Below, piece after piece: positions 7,908 through 16,046 of a stretch of DNA of 39,018 nucleotides. The position numbers and the translations under genes are program-made. A model generated the notes under the pieces. That model had not been told where the DNA came from. It saw only the letters and a list, made by a program, of their open reading frames with translations, and did not search any database. Position 1 is the first letter of the stretch; every line of letters starts with the position of its first letter. Origin of the DNA: an uncultured Peptococcaceae bacterium (GTDB taxonomy: Bacteria; Bacillota; Desulfotomaculia; Desulfotomaculales; Desulfocucumaceae); the NCBI GenBank assembly GCA_958417755.1, contig CATZDY010000015.1, forward strand, positions 1 to 39,018, in the 5' to 3' direction.

Positions 7908-9095
7908 TTACAAAAATTTTGACCATATTTCTGACCCCTTTAAAACACTATGTGATGCTATTTTTTCTATTTCTATGCGTTTCCGCTCTAAGCAGGAATG
8001 GACATAACGATTGAGGGTAATGGTTACACTGGCATGTCCAAGAATTTCACTAATGGTTTTGGCATCAATACCAGAACCAACACATCTGGTGGCAAAAGTA
8101 TGCCTTAAAACATGAAAATTATTTTTTTCAATGCCACTTTCTTGCAAATACTTTTGAAAATGATTCTGATATGTCCTAGGATCCATATACTTGTGAGGAT
8201 TTCCTGAAAGTAAATAAGCAGAGGAACAGATATGCTGAGCTCGAAAAAAATGCTGTAAAAGCATCAATATGTTTTGGGGCAAAGGAATATCTCGATTTGA
8301 ATATCTGGTTTTTGGTGTATCAAAAATAATTTTTGTTTTGCTTTTTTGTTCTACACTGGTATTTCTAACGCGCTGAACAGTTTTACGTATTTTTACCACA
8401 CCTGTTTTTAAGCATATATCTGACCATTGTAAAGCACAAATTTCCCCCAATCTCATTCCTGTATACATACAGAGTAAAATACCAAGTTTAGAGGCATTGA
8501 TTTCTGCTAGCAAAAATACTTCTAATTTTTTGAAGTCCTCAAAACTTAGTACCCTTATCTGAGGTGATACAAACTTAGGATTACTGGCAAGCATTGCCGA
8601 AATCGGCATATTATATTCTTTGCGAATAAATTTTAAAATACATTTTAAAATAATCACCATATCCCGTACTGTTTTACCAGCCAATCCCCCTCTTTTATCC
8701 AAACGTCCTTGGGCCAATTTTTCCATGATAAAAGATTCAATCTTAGCAGTCGTTAACTTGTTTATTTGAATGTCACCCAAGCTAGGATTAATATGCCGCT
8801 CAATCATGGTACAATAGTTGGCATATGTGGATTCCTTAATTTTTCTGTTAATCCTTTGCAACCACAAAGCAGAAACTTCTCTCAATGTTAACTGACAACA
8901 CCCCTGCACCTGTTTTTCTGCTAAACAGTTGGCCATCATGATGTGCAAGGACTTTTTAGCTTCACCATAACTTTTCCCATATACTGAACCGTATATTGCT
9001 TTACCATCCTGCCCATATCCCTTTATGTATCGTCCTTCCCAACGCCCGTCCTTACGATTAAGAATGTTTTCACCTTTTAGAGTCAACTGTATCAA
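7908..9095 (-). CDS. Tyrosine recombinase / integrase (Tn916/phage type)
   Basis: 395 residues. The N-terminal arm-binding domain (about 13-60: KDGRWEGRYIKGY, YGKSYGEAKK) is followed by a SAM-like core-binding domain (about 70-180) and the catalytic domain (about 190-375). The catalytic set is visible: Arg in TGMRLGEICALQW, the HVLRHTFA box (HxxR), LGHAS and the nucleophile Tyr in TLNRYVH. The called start is a TTG at 9095; AAAGG sits immediately before it, and a TTG three codons on would be better spaced, so the first residues are uncertain. It has no excisionase or cargo gene. It is bracketed by inverted core-type sites (7853-7877, 9385-9413) and by arm-type repeats (7919-7941, 9147-9169), so it may move or invert its own 1.5-kb segment. 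Confidence 0.93.
   Translation of the reverse strand: MIQLTLKGENILNRKDGRWEGRYIKGYGQDGKAIYGSVYGKSYGEAKKSLHIMMANCLAEKQVQGCCQLTLREVSALWLQRINRKIKESTYANYCTMIERHINPSLGDIQINKLTTAKIESFIMEKLAQGRLDKRGGLAGKTVRDMVIILKCILKFIRKEYNMPISAMLASNPKFVSPQIRVLSFEDFKKLEVFLLAEINASKLGILLCMYTGMRLGEICALQWSDICLKTGVVKIRKTVQRVRNTSVEQKSKTKIIFDTPKTRYSNRDIPLPQNILMLLQHFFRAQHICSSAYLLSGNPHKYMDPRTYQNHFQKYLQESGIEKNNFHVLRHTFATRCVGSGIDAKTISEILGHASVTITLNRYVHSCLERKRIEIEKIASHSVLKGSEIWSKFL
7919..7941. repeat. Arm-type repeat, copy 1
   Basis: TTGACCATATTTCTGACCCC followed by TTT. It overlaps the position just inside the integrase stop codon and closely matches 9147-9169 in direct orientation (about 21 of 23 positions). Each copy holds two TTGACC/TTTGACC-like units about 12 nt apart. 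The preceding A/T stretch (from 7906) is also shared with a small indel. Paired short direct repeats inside both ends are what integrase N-terminal arm-binding domains recognise. Confidence 0.55.
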
Positions 9096-9146
9096 CCTTT
9101 AAATTTATTCTTTATTTCTTGCCCATGCCATTAAAAAATTTTGAAA

Positions 9147-9169
9147 TTGACCATATTTTTGACCCTTTT
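9147..9169. repeat. Arm-type repeat, copy 2
   Basis: Direct repeat of 7919-7941 with one or two differences (TTGACCATATTTTTGACCC at its core). It lies just upstream of the integrase start, inside the right core-type site. Confidence 0.55.
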
Positions 9170-9254
9170 TATCATATATTTAAACTATATCGCCACCTCT
9201 TCTTCCTTCTTAGGGACCATATAGGACTATTTTTACCCCATGCATTTACTTTGT

Positions 9255-9287
9255 TTATCCAACATCATTCATCATGATGTTGGATAA
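9255..9287. repeat. Perfect 14-bp inverted repeat
   Basis: TTATCCAACATCAT (9255-9268) pairs exactly with 9274-9287 around the loop TCATC. No T-run follows on either side, so it is more likely an operator or a recombination-associated palindrome than a terminator. Confidence 0.6.
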
Positions 9288-9384
9288 TGCCGTTAGAAAA
9301 TTAGTTTTTTTGTTTTATGTTGTAATCTATACTTTTTTTATTTATAATTGAGGAATAAAAAAATGTTTTTTCTATCACTCTATG

Positions 9385-9413
9385 GTTTCGTAAAGGCATA
9401 AACTTTTTGAAAC
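9385..9413. repeat. Core-type recombination site 2 (right of integrase)
   Basis: Arms GTTTCGTAAAG (9385-9395) and CTTTTTGAAAC (9403-9413), complementary except for two positions, flank the 7-bp spacer GCATAAA, the reverse complement of the site-1 spacer. The exact 21-nt match to site 1 is 9386-9406, in inverted orientation. Confidence 0.7.
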
Positions 9414-9420
9414 AAAAAAT

Positions 9421-9480
9421 AAAAGCTTCACTGTACTGAACCAGGAAATATGGGTCATCCAGTTGTGAAGCTTTTTTATT
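9421..9480 (+). terminator. Orphan terminator outside core site 2
   Basis: AAAAGCTTCAC (9421-9431) pairs with GTGAAGCTTTT (9465-9475), followed by a long T-rich tract. No plus-strand gene lies upstream to use it in the present orientation. It would terminate the integrase transcript if the segment between the core sites were inverted. It could also act on the minus strand. Confidence 0.6.
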
Positions 9481-9565
9481 TTTCTCTTCTTAATTTGTTC
9501 ATAGGTCATGCAGATAACTTCTAAAGCACAGGGCATTTGGACTCCTGGTATACAATCATCAATCA

Positions 9566-9625
9566 TTGACATTGAACAAATTTCCTTTATAATTTATATA
9601 GACCAGTCTCTATAATATAAAGGAG
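9566..9625 (+). promoter_or_regulatory. Promoter and LmrA/QdoR-like operator of the tetR-exporter operon
   Basis: TTGACA (9566-9571) and TATAAT (9588-9593) are 16 nt apart. The element ATAGACCAGTCTCTATA (9598-9614), with inverted halves TATAGA/TCTATA and AGAC/GTCT, overlaps the start site. It resembles the box bound by the Bacillus TetR repressors LmrA and QdoR, the closest well-known relatives of the repressor encoded next, so autoregulation is likely. AAGGAG follows at 9620-9625. Confidence 0.75.
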
Positions 9626-9634
9626 CGTTTACTT

Positions 9635-10210
9635 TTGTCAAAAGAAAACTCAAAGGAAAAAATCCTTCAAACAGCAACTGCTCTTTTTGCCAAACAAGGA
9701 TATCATGCCACTGGCATGAACCAAATCCTCAAAGAAAGCGGTGCCCCCAAAGGGTCTCTGTATTATCATTTTCCCCAAGGAAAGGAGCAATTGGCAGCAG
9801 AAGCCGTGAATCGCATTACCAACAAAATTTTACAAGAAACAAGCTCAGTATTCACCCAATCCAGAGGTGTTCTACAAGCTTTTGAAGACCTAATGGACTA
9901 TTTGGCTACCCATATTGTTGCTTTACAACTGCCACCTACCATTCCTCTCATGGCTTTGGAAAGCCCTAACATTGGAGATTCTGTGCGCAAGGCTTGTAAA
10001 GAATGCTATGATATGCGGTATGATTTATTCACGCAAAAACTTTTAGAGGAATATGAGCTTCAAGAAGCCCAACGATACAGCTTTTTTTTGATCACTTGCT
10101 TGGAAGGTTGCCTTATGCAATGCATTTTGGACAAAAGTACAAGACCTCTTTTGTTGTTAAAAAAAGAGCTACCTTGGTTATTCAAAATAAACAATGAAAG
10201 TAGGGATTGA
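9635..10210 (+). CDS. TetR/AcrR repressor, LmrA/QdoR type
   Basis: 191 residues beginning at a TTG; AGGAG at 9621-9625 sets this start. The N-terminal helix-turn-helix (about 8-55) reads REKILQ-like then LFAKQGYHATGMNQILKESG and APKGSLYYHFPQGKEQLA, nearly the textbook LmrA/YxaF (QdoR) sequence. The C-terminal ligand domain is alpha-helical with a Cys pair (CLEGCLMQC). In Bacillus these repressors control LmrB-type drug exporters and respond to aromatic compounds such as flavonoids; the ligand here is unknown. The gene overlaps or abuts the exporter and shares its promoter, whose operator fits this repressor. Confidence 0.93.
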   Translation: MSKENSKEKILQTATALFAKQGYHATGMNQILKESGAPKGSLYYHFPQGKEQLAAEAVNRITNKILQETSSVFTQSRGVLQAFEDLMDYLATHIVALQLPPTIPLMALESPNIGDSVRKACKECYDMRYDLFTQKLLEEYELQEAQRYSFFLITCLEGCLMQCILDKSTRPLLLLKKELPWLFKINNESRD

Positions 10211-11624
10211 TTTGCCTAAAACAACCTCAAAAACATTTCCCATTATGTTTTCTTTGCTCATGGCAGCATTCATTGGTTTATTCAATGAAACAGCCTTAAA
10301 CATGGCTTTTACGGAAATTATGCAGGACTATGCCATTAAAGCCACGGATGTACAATGGCTTACCACTGGATACTTGTTAACCCTGGGCATTCTGCTTCCT
10401 GTTTCAGGGTTGCTCATCCAATGGCTTACTACCCGGCAATTATTCATCATCTCTTTGTCTTTTTCCGTGATTGGTACTTTAGCTGCTGCCTTGGCGCCAA
10501 ATTTTGAAATTTTGTTGTTAGCCCGGGTGGTGCAAGCCATGGGCACAGGACTATTGCTGCCCTTAATGACCAATGTGATTTTGCTTATTTTCCCGCCGCA
10601 AAAACGTGGCTCAGCCATGGGACTCATGGGCCTGGTGATCATGTTTGCCCCAGCCTTAGGGCCCACTTTATCCGGTCTTATCGTAGAAGTATGGAGTTGG
10701 AAGTTTATCTTTTGGATCTGCTTGCCTTTGCTGCTGATTCCATTATTAAACGGCATTTTATTTATCAAAAATATTACGCCCATTAAAAAGCCTCCTGTTG
10801 ATATCTTATCCATTCTACTATCCACCATTGGCTTTGGCGGGGTGGTCTATGGATTCAGTTCTGCTGGGGGAGAAACAGGCGGGTGGACCAGTCCCCATGT
10901 GTTACTTCCTATTATTCTAGGCGCTGTATCTTTGCTGCTGCTTTTCCTGCGGCAAGTAAAGCTGGAAAAACCAATATTAAGCGTAAAGGTATTTCGCTAT
11001 CCCATGTTCACTTTAGGGATTATCATTGCTTGTATTTGCATCTTGATTATTTTGGGCGTCTCAATCCTATTGCCCATCTATTTAAAAGGAGCCCTTTTGC
11101 TGCCAGCCTTTGCTGCGGGGCTTATCTTATTACCTGGCGGAGTTTTAAACGGTTTAATGTCACCCATTACAGGAAGACTATTCGACCGTTTTGGACCCAA
11201 ATGGCTAACCCTCACGGGGGCTATTCTCATCTTAATCATTACTTTTTTATTGACGGGTATATCATTAAATACCACCACAGGGGTTATCATTGTCTTGCAT
11301 AGCTGTTTGCTCGTTGGCATTGCTCTTATCATTATGCCAGCCCAAACCAATGGGTTAAACCAATTGCCCCAGGAATTATATCCAGATGGCACAGCCATTA
11401 TGAACACCTTACAACAAATTGCTGGAGCCATTGGCACTGCCGTTGCGGTTAGCTTTATGTCCTTTGGCCAGGCTAAATATATTGCCACAACTGCAAATCC
11501 CACGGCATCGGAATCTGTTACTCAAGCATTGACAGCAGGTATACAAACTTCATTTTTCTTTGTCTTTGCCATGGCCATCATTGCTTTTATTTGTACTTTA
11601 TTGATTAAACGAGTAAAAGTTTGA
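10194..11624 (+). CDS. MFS multidrug exporter, DHA2 (LmrB/EmrB) family
   Basis: 476 residues with about 14 hydrophobic segments, the DHA2 count. Family marks are the early acidic/asparagine segment NETALNMAFTEIM, the antiporter motif in helix 5 (MGLMGLVIMFAPALGPTLSG) and LARVVQAMGTGLLLPL. It is expected to expel lipophilic toxicants in exchange for protons across the cytoplasmic membrane. The ATG at 10194 overlaps the tetR end by 17 nt but has no clear ribosome-binding site. A TTG at 10212, one base after the tetR stop and 6 nt after AGGG, is a plausible alternative start. Co-transcribed with the repressor and ended by the hairpin at 11664-11709. Confidence 0.94.
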   Translation: MKVGIDLPKTTSKTFPIMFSLLMAAFIGLFNETALNMAFTEIMQDYAIKATDVQWLTTGYLLTLGILLPVSGLLIQWLTTRQLFIISLSFSVIGTLAAALAPNFEILLLARVVQAMGTGLLLPLMTNVILLIFPPQKRGSAMGLMGLVIMFAPALGPTLSGLIVEVWSWKFIFWICLPLLLIPLLNGILFIKNITPIKKPPVDILSILLSTIGFGGVVYGFSSAGGETGGWTSPHVLLPIILGAVSLLLLFLRQVKLEKPILSVKVFRYPMFTLGIIIACICILIILGVSILLPIYLKGALLLPAFAAGLILLPGGVLNGLMSPITGRLFDRFGPKWLTLTGAILILIITFLLTGISLNTTTGVIIVLHSCLLVGIALIIMPAQTNGLNQLPQELYPDGTAIMNTLQQIAGAIGTAVAVSFMSFGQAKYIATTANPTASESVTQALTAGIQTSFFFVFAMAIIAFICTLLIKRVKV

Positions 11625-11663
11625 TTCAATAAGATTTTTAATCCCAGCAAAGTTTTAGCGAGG

Positions 11664-11712
11664 AAAACTGATGACTTTTTGTGAAGCCTAATAAAAGTCA
11701 TCAGTTTTTCAT
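11664..11712 (+). terminator. Terminator after the exporter gene
   Basis: Perfect 16-bp stem: 11664-11679 (AAAACTGATGACTTTT) with 11693-11708, 13-nt loop, T-run at the 3' side. A- and T-rich flanks make it potentially bidirectional. Confidence 0.88.
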
Positions 11713-11901
11713 GAAAACAGTAAACATGCACCAATCTCTATGGGGATCCCCTAACCCAAGCAAGCAACAAAAGTACCCTATTAAAAAGACCCCCATTGAC
11801 TTTCCGATCCATTTCCGATAGGCTTTAAACAATGTATGGCATCAGAATTTTTCCCCTGCCAAAAGGCAAACCCAAAATGCAGTACCATGGGAGGTTGCAA
11901 C

Positions 11902-12435
11902 ATGGAATGGCAAAGAGTTACCAACACAGAACATAAAGGTTGGCCAGCAATGTGGTATTTATATCAACATAGTTTTCCCCTTTCTGAGCAGCGAACAATA
12001 CAGTGTCAGATTGAGGCCATGCAAGATCCCCAATATCATTGCTATGGCCTTTGGGAGCATGATGTATTCATTGGTATCCTGATGTATTGGGCCTGGGACA
12101 ATCAGCAATACATCGAACACTTTGCCATCAATCCCCAGTTAAGGGGACAGGGATATGGCTCTATTATTTTGAAAAAATTGATGGACAATCAGCACACCAT
12201 TATTTTAGAAATTGATCCACCGATAGATGAAATCTCTATCAAGCGGCTCCACTTTTACGAACAATTGGGCTTTCAGATGAATCCTTATCAACACATCCAA
12301 TTGGCTTATCAGAAGGACATTCTGCCCCCCACTTTAGCTATCTTAAGTTATCCCAAAGCCATTGCTCCTTCTGCCTATGCAAATTTTACAAGCTTTTCGA
12401 ATACCAGAATCATTCGTTATTGTGAAACCTCTTAA
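11902..12435 (+). CDS. GNAT-family N-acetyltransferase
   Basis: 177 residues from the ATG at 11902, which has GGGAGG 7 nt upstream; the frame is open further back to 11836, but without a ribosome-binding site. The acetyl-CoA motif A is clear: HFAINPQLRGQGYGSIILKKL (about residues 72-92; Q/RxxGxG). The C-terminal LHFYEQLGFQMNPY is the usual beta6-alpha4 region with a conserved Tyr. Substrate cannot be predicted. It stands alone between the exporter terminator and the FMN riboswitch. Confidence 0.85.
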   Translation: MEWQRVTNTEHKGWPAMWYLYQHSFPLSEQRTIQCQIEAMQDPQYHCYGLWEHDVFIGILMYWAWDNQQYIEHFAINPQLRGQGYGSIILKKLMDNQHTIILEIDPPIDEISIKRLHFYEQLGFQMNPYQHIQLAYQKDILPPTLAILSYPKAIAPSAYANFTSFSNTRIIRYCETS

Positions 12436-12462
12436 GCATGCAGCCATGCCAAAGAAAAACCA

Positions 12463-12491
12463 TTGACAAATTGAAAAATTTTTTCTATAAT
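12463..12491 (+). promoter_or_regulatory. Promoter of the FMN riboswitch-ribBA unit
   Basis: Consensus TTGACA (12463-12468) and TATAAT (12486-12491) with a 17-nt spacer. The predicted start, near 12498, is about 20 nt before the riboswitch. Confidence 0.85.
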
Positions 12492-12517
12492 GCAGTCAAT
12501 TCAAAATGAATAGAACA

Positions 12518-12624
12518 ATCTTCAGGGCAGGGTGCAATTCCCGACCGGTGGTAAAGCCCACGAGCCGTGATGGCAGATTTGGTGTAATTCCAAAGCCGAC
12601 AGTATAGTCTGGATGAGAGAAGAT
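12518..12624 (+). ncRNA. FMN riboswitch (RFN element)
   Basis: The conserved RFN blocks are present in order: P1 strand ATCTTC (12518-12523), AGGGCAGGGTG, CCCGACCGGTGGT, AGCCCACGAGCC, then GGTGTAATTCC, AAGCCGACAGT, and GGATGAGAGAAGAT closing P1 with GAAGAT at 12619-12624. FMN binding should switch off ribBA. The downstream expression platform is listed separately. Confidence 0.97.
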
Positions 12625-12628
12625 GTTT

Positions 12629-12768
12629 TTGGCATATGCTTTTTGGTATGCCAATGTGTGTTGTCCTGGGATATAAAATTTGTATGTCAGGATTTTATAC
12701 ATTGGCGCGGGTTATATATGCTAAATTTAGGCAGCCCTGTATATTCTTAAGGGCTGCCTTTTACTTTA
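12629..12768 (+). terminator. Riboswitch expression platform with intrinsic terminator
   Basis: After P1 come an 8-bp hairpin (TTGGCATA 12629-12636 with 12647-12654), a weaker TATAAAAT/ATTTTATA stem (12672-12679 with 12692-12699) and then a strong 9-bp terminator, GGCAGCCCT (12730-12738) with AGGGCTGCC (12750-12758), followed by TTTTACTTT. The layout fits FMN-dependent premature termination, though I could not fold the exact antiterminator. Confidence 0.75.
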
Positions 12769-12896
12769 TGCACTATAATAATAGCTCACTATTGCCCTAA
12801 GAAGTGAGCAAGCAATCCTGCTCTTCTGTATCATTTCACCCAGGTAGAACCAACAAGCTGGCTGTCAATCTATATTGTAACAAAGGAGATATGCAA

Positions 12897-14066
12897 ATGT
12901 TTACTTTTCATACTGTACAAGAAGCTTTAGAAGACCTAAAAAAAGGAAAAATAATCATTGCCACTGATGATCCGGAAAGGGAAAATGAAGGAGATTTAAT
13001 TTGCGCCGCTCAATTTGCCACCCAAGAAGTGGTTAACTTCATGGCCTCCCATGCCAAAGGCCTGATTTGCATGCCCATGAGCCGTATGATGATCAATACA
13101 TTGGGCTTGCATCAAATGGTACCCCAGAATACAGATAACCATGGTACTGCTTTTACAGAATCCATTGATCATGTCAGTACAAGCACTGGTATTTCCGCCC
13201 AAGAACGCTCCATCACAGCCCTGAAATGTGCGGAAGACAATGCAAAACCCGAAGATTTTCGCAGGCCAGGCCATATGTTTCCTTTAGAAGCAAAGCCAGG
13301 CGGGGTATTGGAGCGGCAAGGACATACAGAAGTTACTGTTGATTTGCTGAAACTGGCAGGATTAAAAGAAGTAGGTTTATGCTGTGAAATTATGCGGGAA
13401 GACGGCACCATGATGCGAACCCAGGAATTAAAACTTTTTGCCCAAAAACATCATCTTACTTTTATCACCATAAAAGATTTAATTCAATACCGTAAACAAT
13501 ATGATGTGTTCATACAACCTGTGGCTGAAATCAATTTACCTACTCCTTTGGGACATTTCACCCTGCATGGTTTTCTCAATACCATCACCAAGGAACAACA
13601 TGTAGCCTTGGTACTGGGCAATGTCACAGATGGTAATCCTGTTCTTTGCCGCGTACATTCTGAATGTCTTTTGGGGGATGTCTTTCAAACCTACCGTTGT
13701 GCCTCAGGACAAAAATACACCGCCTCCATGCAACAGATTGCCCAAGAGGGCCGGGGTATTCTCATTTATCTCCGCCAAAAGGGGCCAGAATTACTCGATA
13801 CCCTAAAAATGTACCAAGCAATGGATAAAGGCCTTACCCCTTTAATGGATTTGGACTTTAGCCAGGACTATAGCGTTGCAGCGCAAATCCTCAAACAGTT
13901 AGGGGTAAACAACATACAGCTCATCACCAATAACTCGCAAAAAATAGAGCAACTAACCCAATGCGGCATTCAAATTATGGAACAAATTCCTTGGTCCCTG
14001 CAAGGGGAACATCCCTCTGTTAACCAAGGCACGAATTTTTTTGAACCCCGCAAACACGTCCATTAA
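12897..14066 (+). CDS. ribBA: RibBA-type protein: DHBP synthase with a degenerate GTP cyclohydrolase II domain
   Basis: 389 residues; AGGAG is 8 nt before the ATG at 12897 (another ATG at 12891 is too close). Residues 1-200 are 3,4-dihydroxy-2-butanone 4-phosphate synthase, with DDPERENEGDLI, RPGHMFPL and GHTEVTVDL intact; it makes the four-carbon precursor of riboflavin. Residues about 205-389 match GTP cyclohydrolase II, but the zinc motif C-x10-C-x-C reads C257...C268-A-S270, the RQEGRGIGL loop reads RQKGPELLD (293-301), and the R/NDYGxGAQIL segment reads QDYSVAAQIL. The second activity is therefore probably lost or changed. Under an FMN riboswitch, alone, with no other rib genes in the window. 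A separate functional RibA elsewhere in the genome is predicted. Confidence 0.93.
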   Translation: MFTFHTVQEALEDLKKGKIIIATDDPERENEGDLICAAQFATQEVVNFMASHAKGLICMPMSRMMINTLGLHQMVPQNTDNHGTAFTESIDHVSTSTGISAQERSITALKCAEDNAKPEDFRRPGHMFPLEAKPGGVLERQGHTEVTVDLLKLAGLKEVGLCCEIMREDGTMMRTQELKLFAQKHHLTFITIKDLIQYRKQYDVFIQPVAEINLPTPLGHFTLHGFLNTITKEQHVALVLGNVTDGNPVLCRVHSECLLGDVFQTYRCASGQKYTASMQQIAQEGRGILIYLRQKGPELLDTLKMYQAMDKGLTPLMDLDFSQDYSVAAQILKQLGVNNIQLITNNSQKIEQLTQCGIQIMEQIPWSLQGEHPSVNQGTNFFEPRKHVH

Positions 14067-14117
14067 AAAACATGTTATCTGCCAGCCACAATTTATATCC
14101 CAACAAAAAGTTAAAAT

Positions 14118-14149
14118 ACTGCCCCAAAACCATCAAATTTTGGGGCAGT
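14118..14149 (+). terminator. Hairpin after ribBA
   Basis: Perfect 12-bp stem ACTGCCCCAAAA (14118-14129) with 14138-14149, 8-nt loop. There is no T-run after it, so termination is likely but less certain. Confidence 0.55.
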
Positions 14150-14351
14150 CTAAACCTAGCTGGTAGATAAAGTTTTTCATCATTGCTTTGCTGCCCTTTG
14201 TAGGAAATTGGAATAAGATGATGATTCTAATGACAATTTCATATAAATTTGACTTCTCCGTTCATTGCTTGATACTATAATGCTACATTTTTATTTAAAT
14301 GTATTTGATTATCATCATATGAAATATCAATCATTGGAAAGGAACATTCTA

Positions 14352-16046
14352 ATGCTTACCCCAGGACAAGAAATTGAGCTATCCATTCATGATATCAATC
14401 ACAACGGAGAAGGCGTAGGACGTTGGCAAAATATCGCTATATTTGTTCCCCATACCATTCCCGGCGATACTGTTCATGCAGTGATCAGCAAAGTCAAAAA
14501 AAAATATGCCCAAGCAAAACCATTGCATATCATCGAAAAATCCCCCAAACGCACCACCCCCCCCTGCGACCTGTTTGGCCGGTGTGGCGGTTGTGCCCTG
14601 CAACATATGGAGTATCATGCCCAGTTACAATATAAAAGGGAACTGGTGCAACAAAGCATTTCCCGTTTGGGAGGTATCAAAACCTGTCAGGTGCATCCTG
14701 TTCTAGGTATGCAGGAACCTTGGCATTACCGCAACAAAGCGCAATTACAAGTGAAAAACCTACAGGGAAAACTGGTTTTAGGTTTTTATGAAGCTCATAG
14801 TCATCAATTGGCCTTGGACTTTAAAAGCAAACAAGGTTTTACTTGTTATCTATTGGATCAAGAGCTCAATGCCTTGGCTCAATGCCTGGAATCTTTGCTC
14901 AATGACTACAAAATCAAAGCCCTGGAACCCCAGAACAATACAGGTTTTCTCCAAAGCATACTTCTCCGGAAAGCGCTGGGCACAGGTGAACTCATGGCTG
15001 TCCTGTATACAGCGGATACAATATGGCCTGGTGAAAAAAAATTTACCAAGGAATTGTTGCACAGATTTCCCGCCCTTACTTCATTCATCCGCCACAATAT
15101 CCCTTCTTGTTCAGGGAAATCCGTAGCAGCAAAACCCCGTATTTTGTACGGCAAAAGTACCATTCAGGATAACTTATGGGGCCTTCAGTTTTTTATTTCC
15201 CCCCAATCCTTTTATCAAGTCAATTATGCTCAAACCCTTGCCCTTTACCAAACCACAGTATCCTATGCTTCCCTATCGCAACATGATACTGTGGTAGACG
15301 CCTACTGTGGCATTGGGACCATTAGCCTTTGTCTGGCCCGTGAAGCCAAGCTAGTGGTAGGACTGGAAACAGAACCCATGGCCATCCAAAATGCCCGAGA
15401 CAATGCCAAGATAAATCAGCTACTTAACACTGAATTTCACGGGGGACCGGTTGAAGTCCTTTTACCCCAGCTCATGCAACAAGGGTTACAACCCCAAGCA
15501 GTGGTGTTAGATCCCCCCCGCCGGGGTTGCCACCCCCGAGTCCTGCAAGCCATTGGACAAGCCAATATTCCCAAATTAATTTATGTATCCTGCGATCCCG
15601 GCACATTGGCCAGGGATTTAGGCCTTCTTACCACCTTTGACTATGAAGTACAAGAAATTCAACCAATTGATATGTTTCCCCATACAAAACATGTGGAAAC
15701 GGTTGTGTTGCTGCAAAGAAAAAACAATTGTTTTGACAAAGGGGATTGCCATCTACAAAATACCGGAATTGGGGAACATGTCATCAATGAAATCCGCTCT
15801 TTGGCCAAGAAATACCATTTAAAAAAAGTAATCTTATTTGGCTCCCGGGCAAGAGGAGATTTCCAACGGACCAGTGATATAGATCTTGCGATTTCAGGGG
15901 GAGATATTGTTCAATTTACCCTTTCGGTTGATGAAGAAACTAGTACACTGCTGCAATATGATGTGGTTCATTTAGATCACCCTGTGCAGCCAGAATTATT
16001 AAGTAACATTCAAAAGGAAGGAAAATTATTATATGAAAAAATTTGA
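14352..16046 (+). CDS. 23S rRNA m5U methyltransferase (RlmD/RlmCD type) fused to an MNT nucleotidyltransferase antitoxin domain
   Basis: 564 residues from the ATG at 14352 (AAGGAA 7 nt upstream; earlier in-frame starts lack one). Residues 1-60 form a TRAM domain (LTPGQEIELSI, NGEGVGR). The iron-sulfur cysteines are C72, C78, C81 and probably C165. The methyltransferase domain has the SAM loop DAYCGIG (316-322), LDPPRRGC and the catalytic Cys414 (YVSCDPGTLARDL). Normal RlmD proteins stop soon after VETVVLLQR (about 449-457). This one continues without a stop for about 105 residues as a minimal nucleotidyltransferase: G497-S498-x10-D509-x-D511 (FGSRARGDFQRTSDIDLAI) and YDVVHLD (D537, D542). That is the GSx10DxD signature of MntA antitoxins. 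The stop overlaps the HEPN gene by 14 nt. I see no good internal start for a free MNT domain. Confidence 0.93.
   Translation: MLTPGQEIELSIHDINHNGEGVGRWQNIAIFVPHTIPGDTVHAVISKVKKKYAQAKPLHIIEKSPKRTTPPCDLFGRCGGCALQHMEYHAQLQYKRELVQQSISRLGGIKTCQVHPVLGMQEPWHYRNKAQLQVKNLQGKLVLGFYEAHSHQLALDFKSKQGFTCYLLDQELNALAQCLESLLNDYKIKALEPQNNTGFLQSILLRKALGTGELMAVLYTADTIWPGEKKFTKELLHRFPALTSFIRHNIPSCSGKSVAAKPRILYGKSTIQDNLWGLQFFISPQSFYQVNYAQTLALYQTTVSYASLSQHDTVVDAYCGIGTISLCLAREAKLVVGLETEPMAIQNARDNAKINQLLNTEFHGGPVEVLLPQLMQQGLQPQAVVLDPPRRGCHPRVLQAIGQANIPKLIYVSCDPGTLARDLGLLTTFDYEVQEIQPIDMFPHTKHVETVVLLQRKNNCFDKGDCHLQNTGIGEHVINEIRSLAKKYHLKKVILFGSRARGDFQRTSDIDLAISGGDIVQFTLSVDEETSTLLQYDVVHLDHPVQPELLSNIQKEGKLLYEKI

Larger units (their letters stand above)
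9096..9634. other. 539-nt intergenic region between integrase and TetR gene
   Basis: It holds the second arm-type repeat, a perfect 14-bp inverted repeat (9255-9287), the second core-type site, a terminator-like hairpin and the tetR promoter/operator, each listed separately. A 65-codon reverse ORF (9375-9572) crosses the terminator and core site; it has no convincing ribosome-binding site or recognisable motif, so I do not call it. Confidence 0.6.

Noticed and set aside
7857..9406. The 21-nt repeats as attL/attR of an integrated element
   Set aside because: Flanking att sites of one integrated element should be direct repeats; these are inverted, so simple excision is not expected.
12496..12702. 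68-codon reverse ORF
   Set aside because: It is the complement of the FMN riboswitch and its expression platform.
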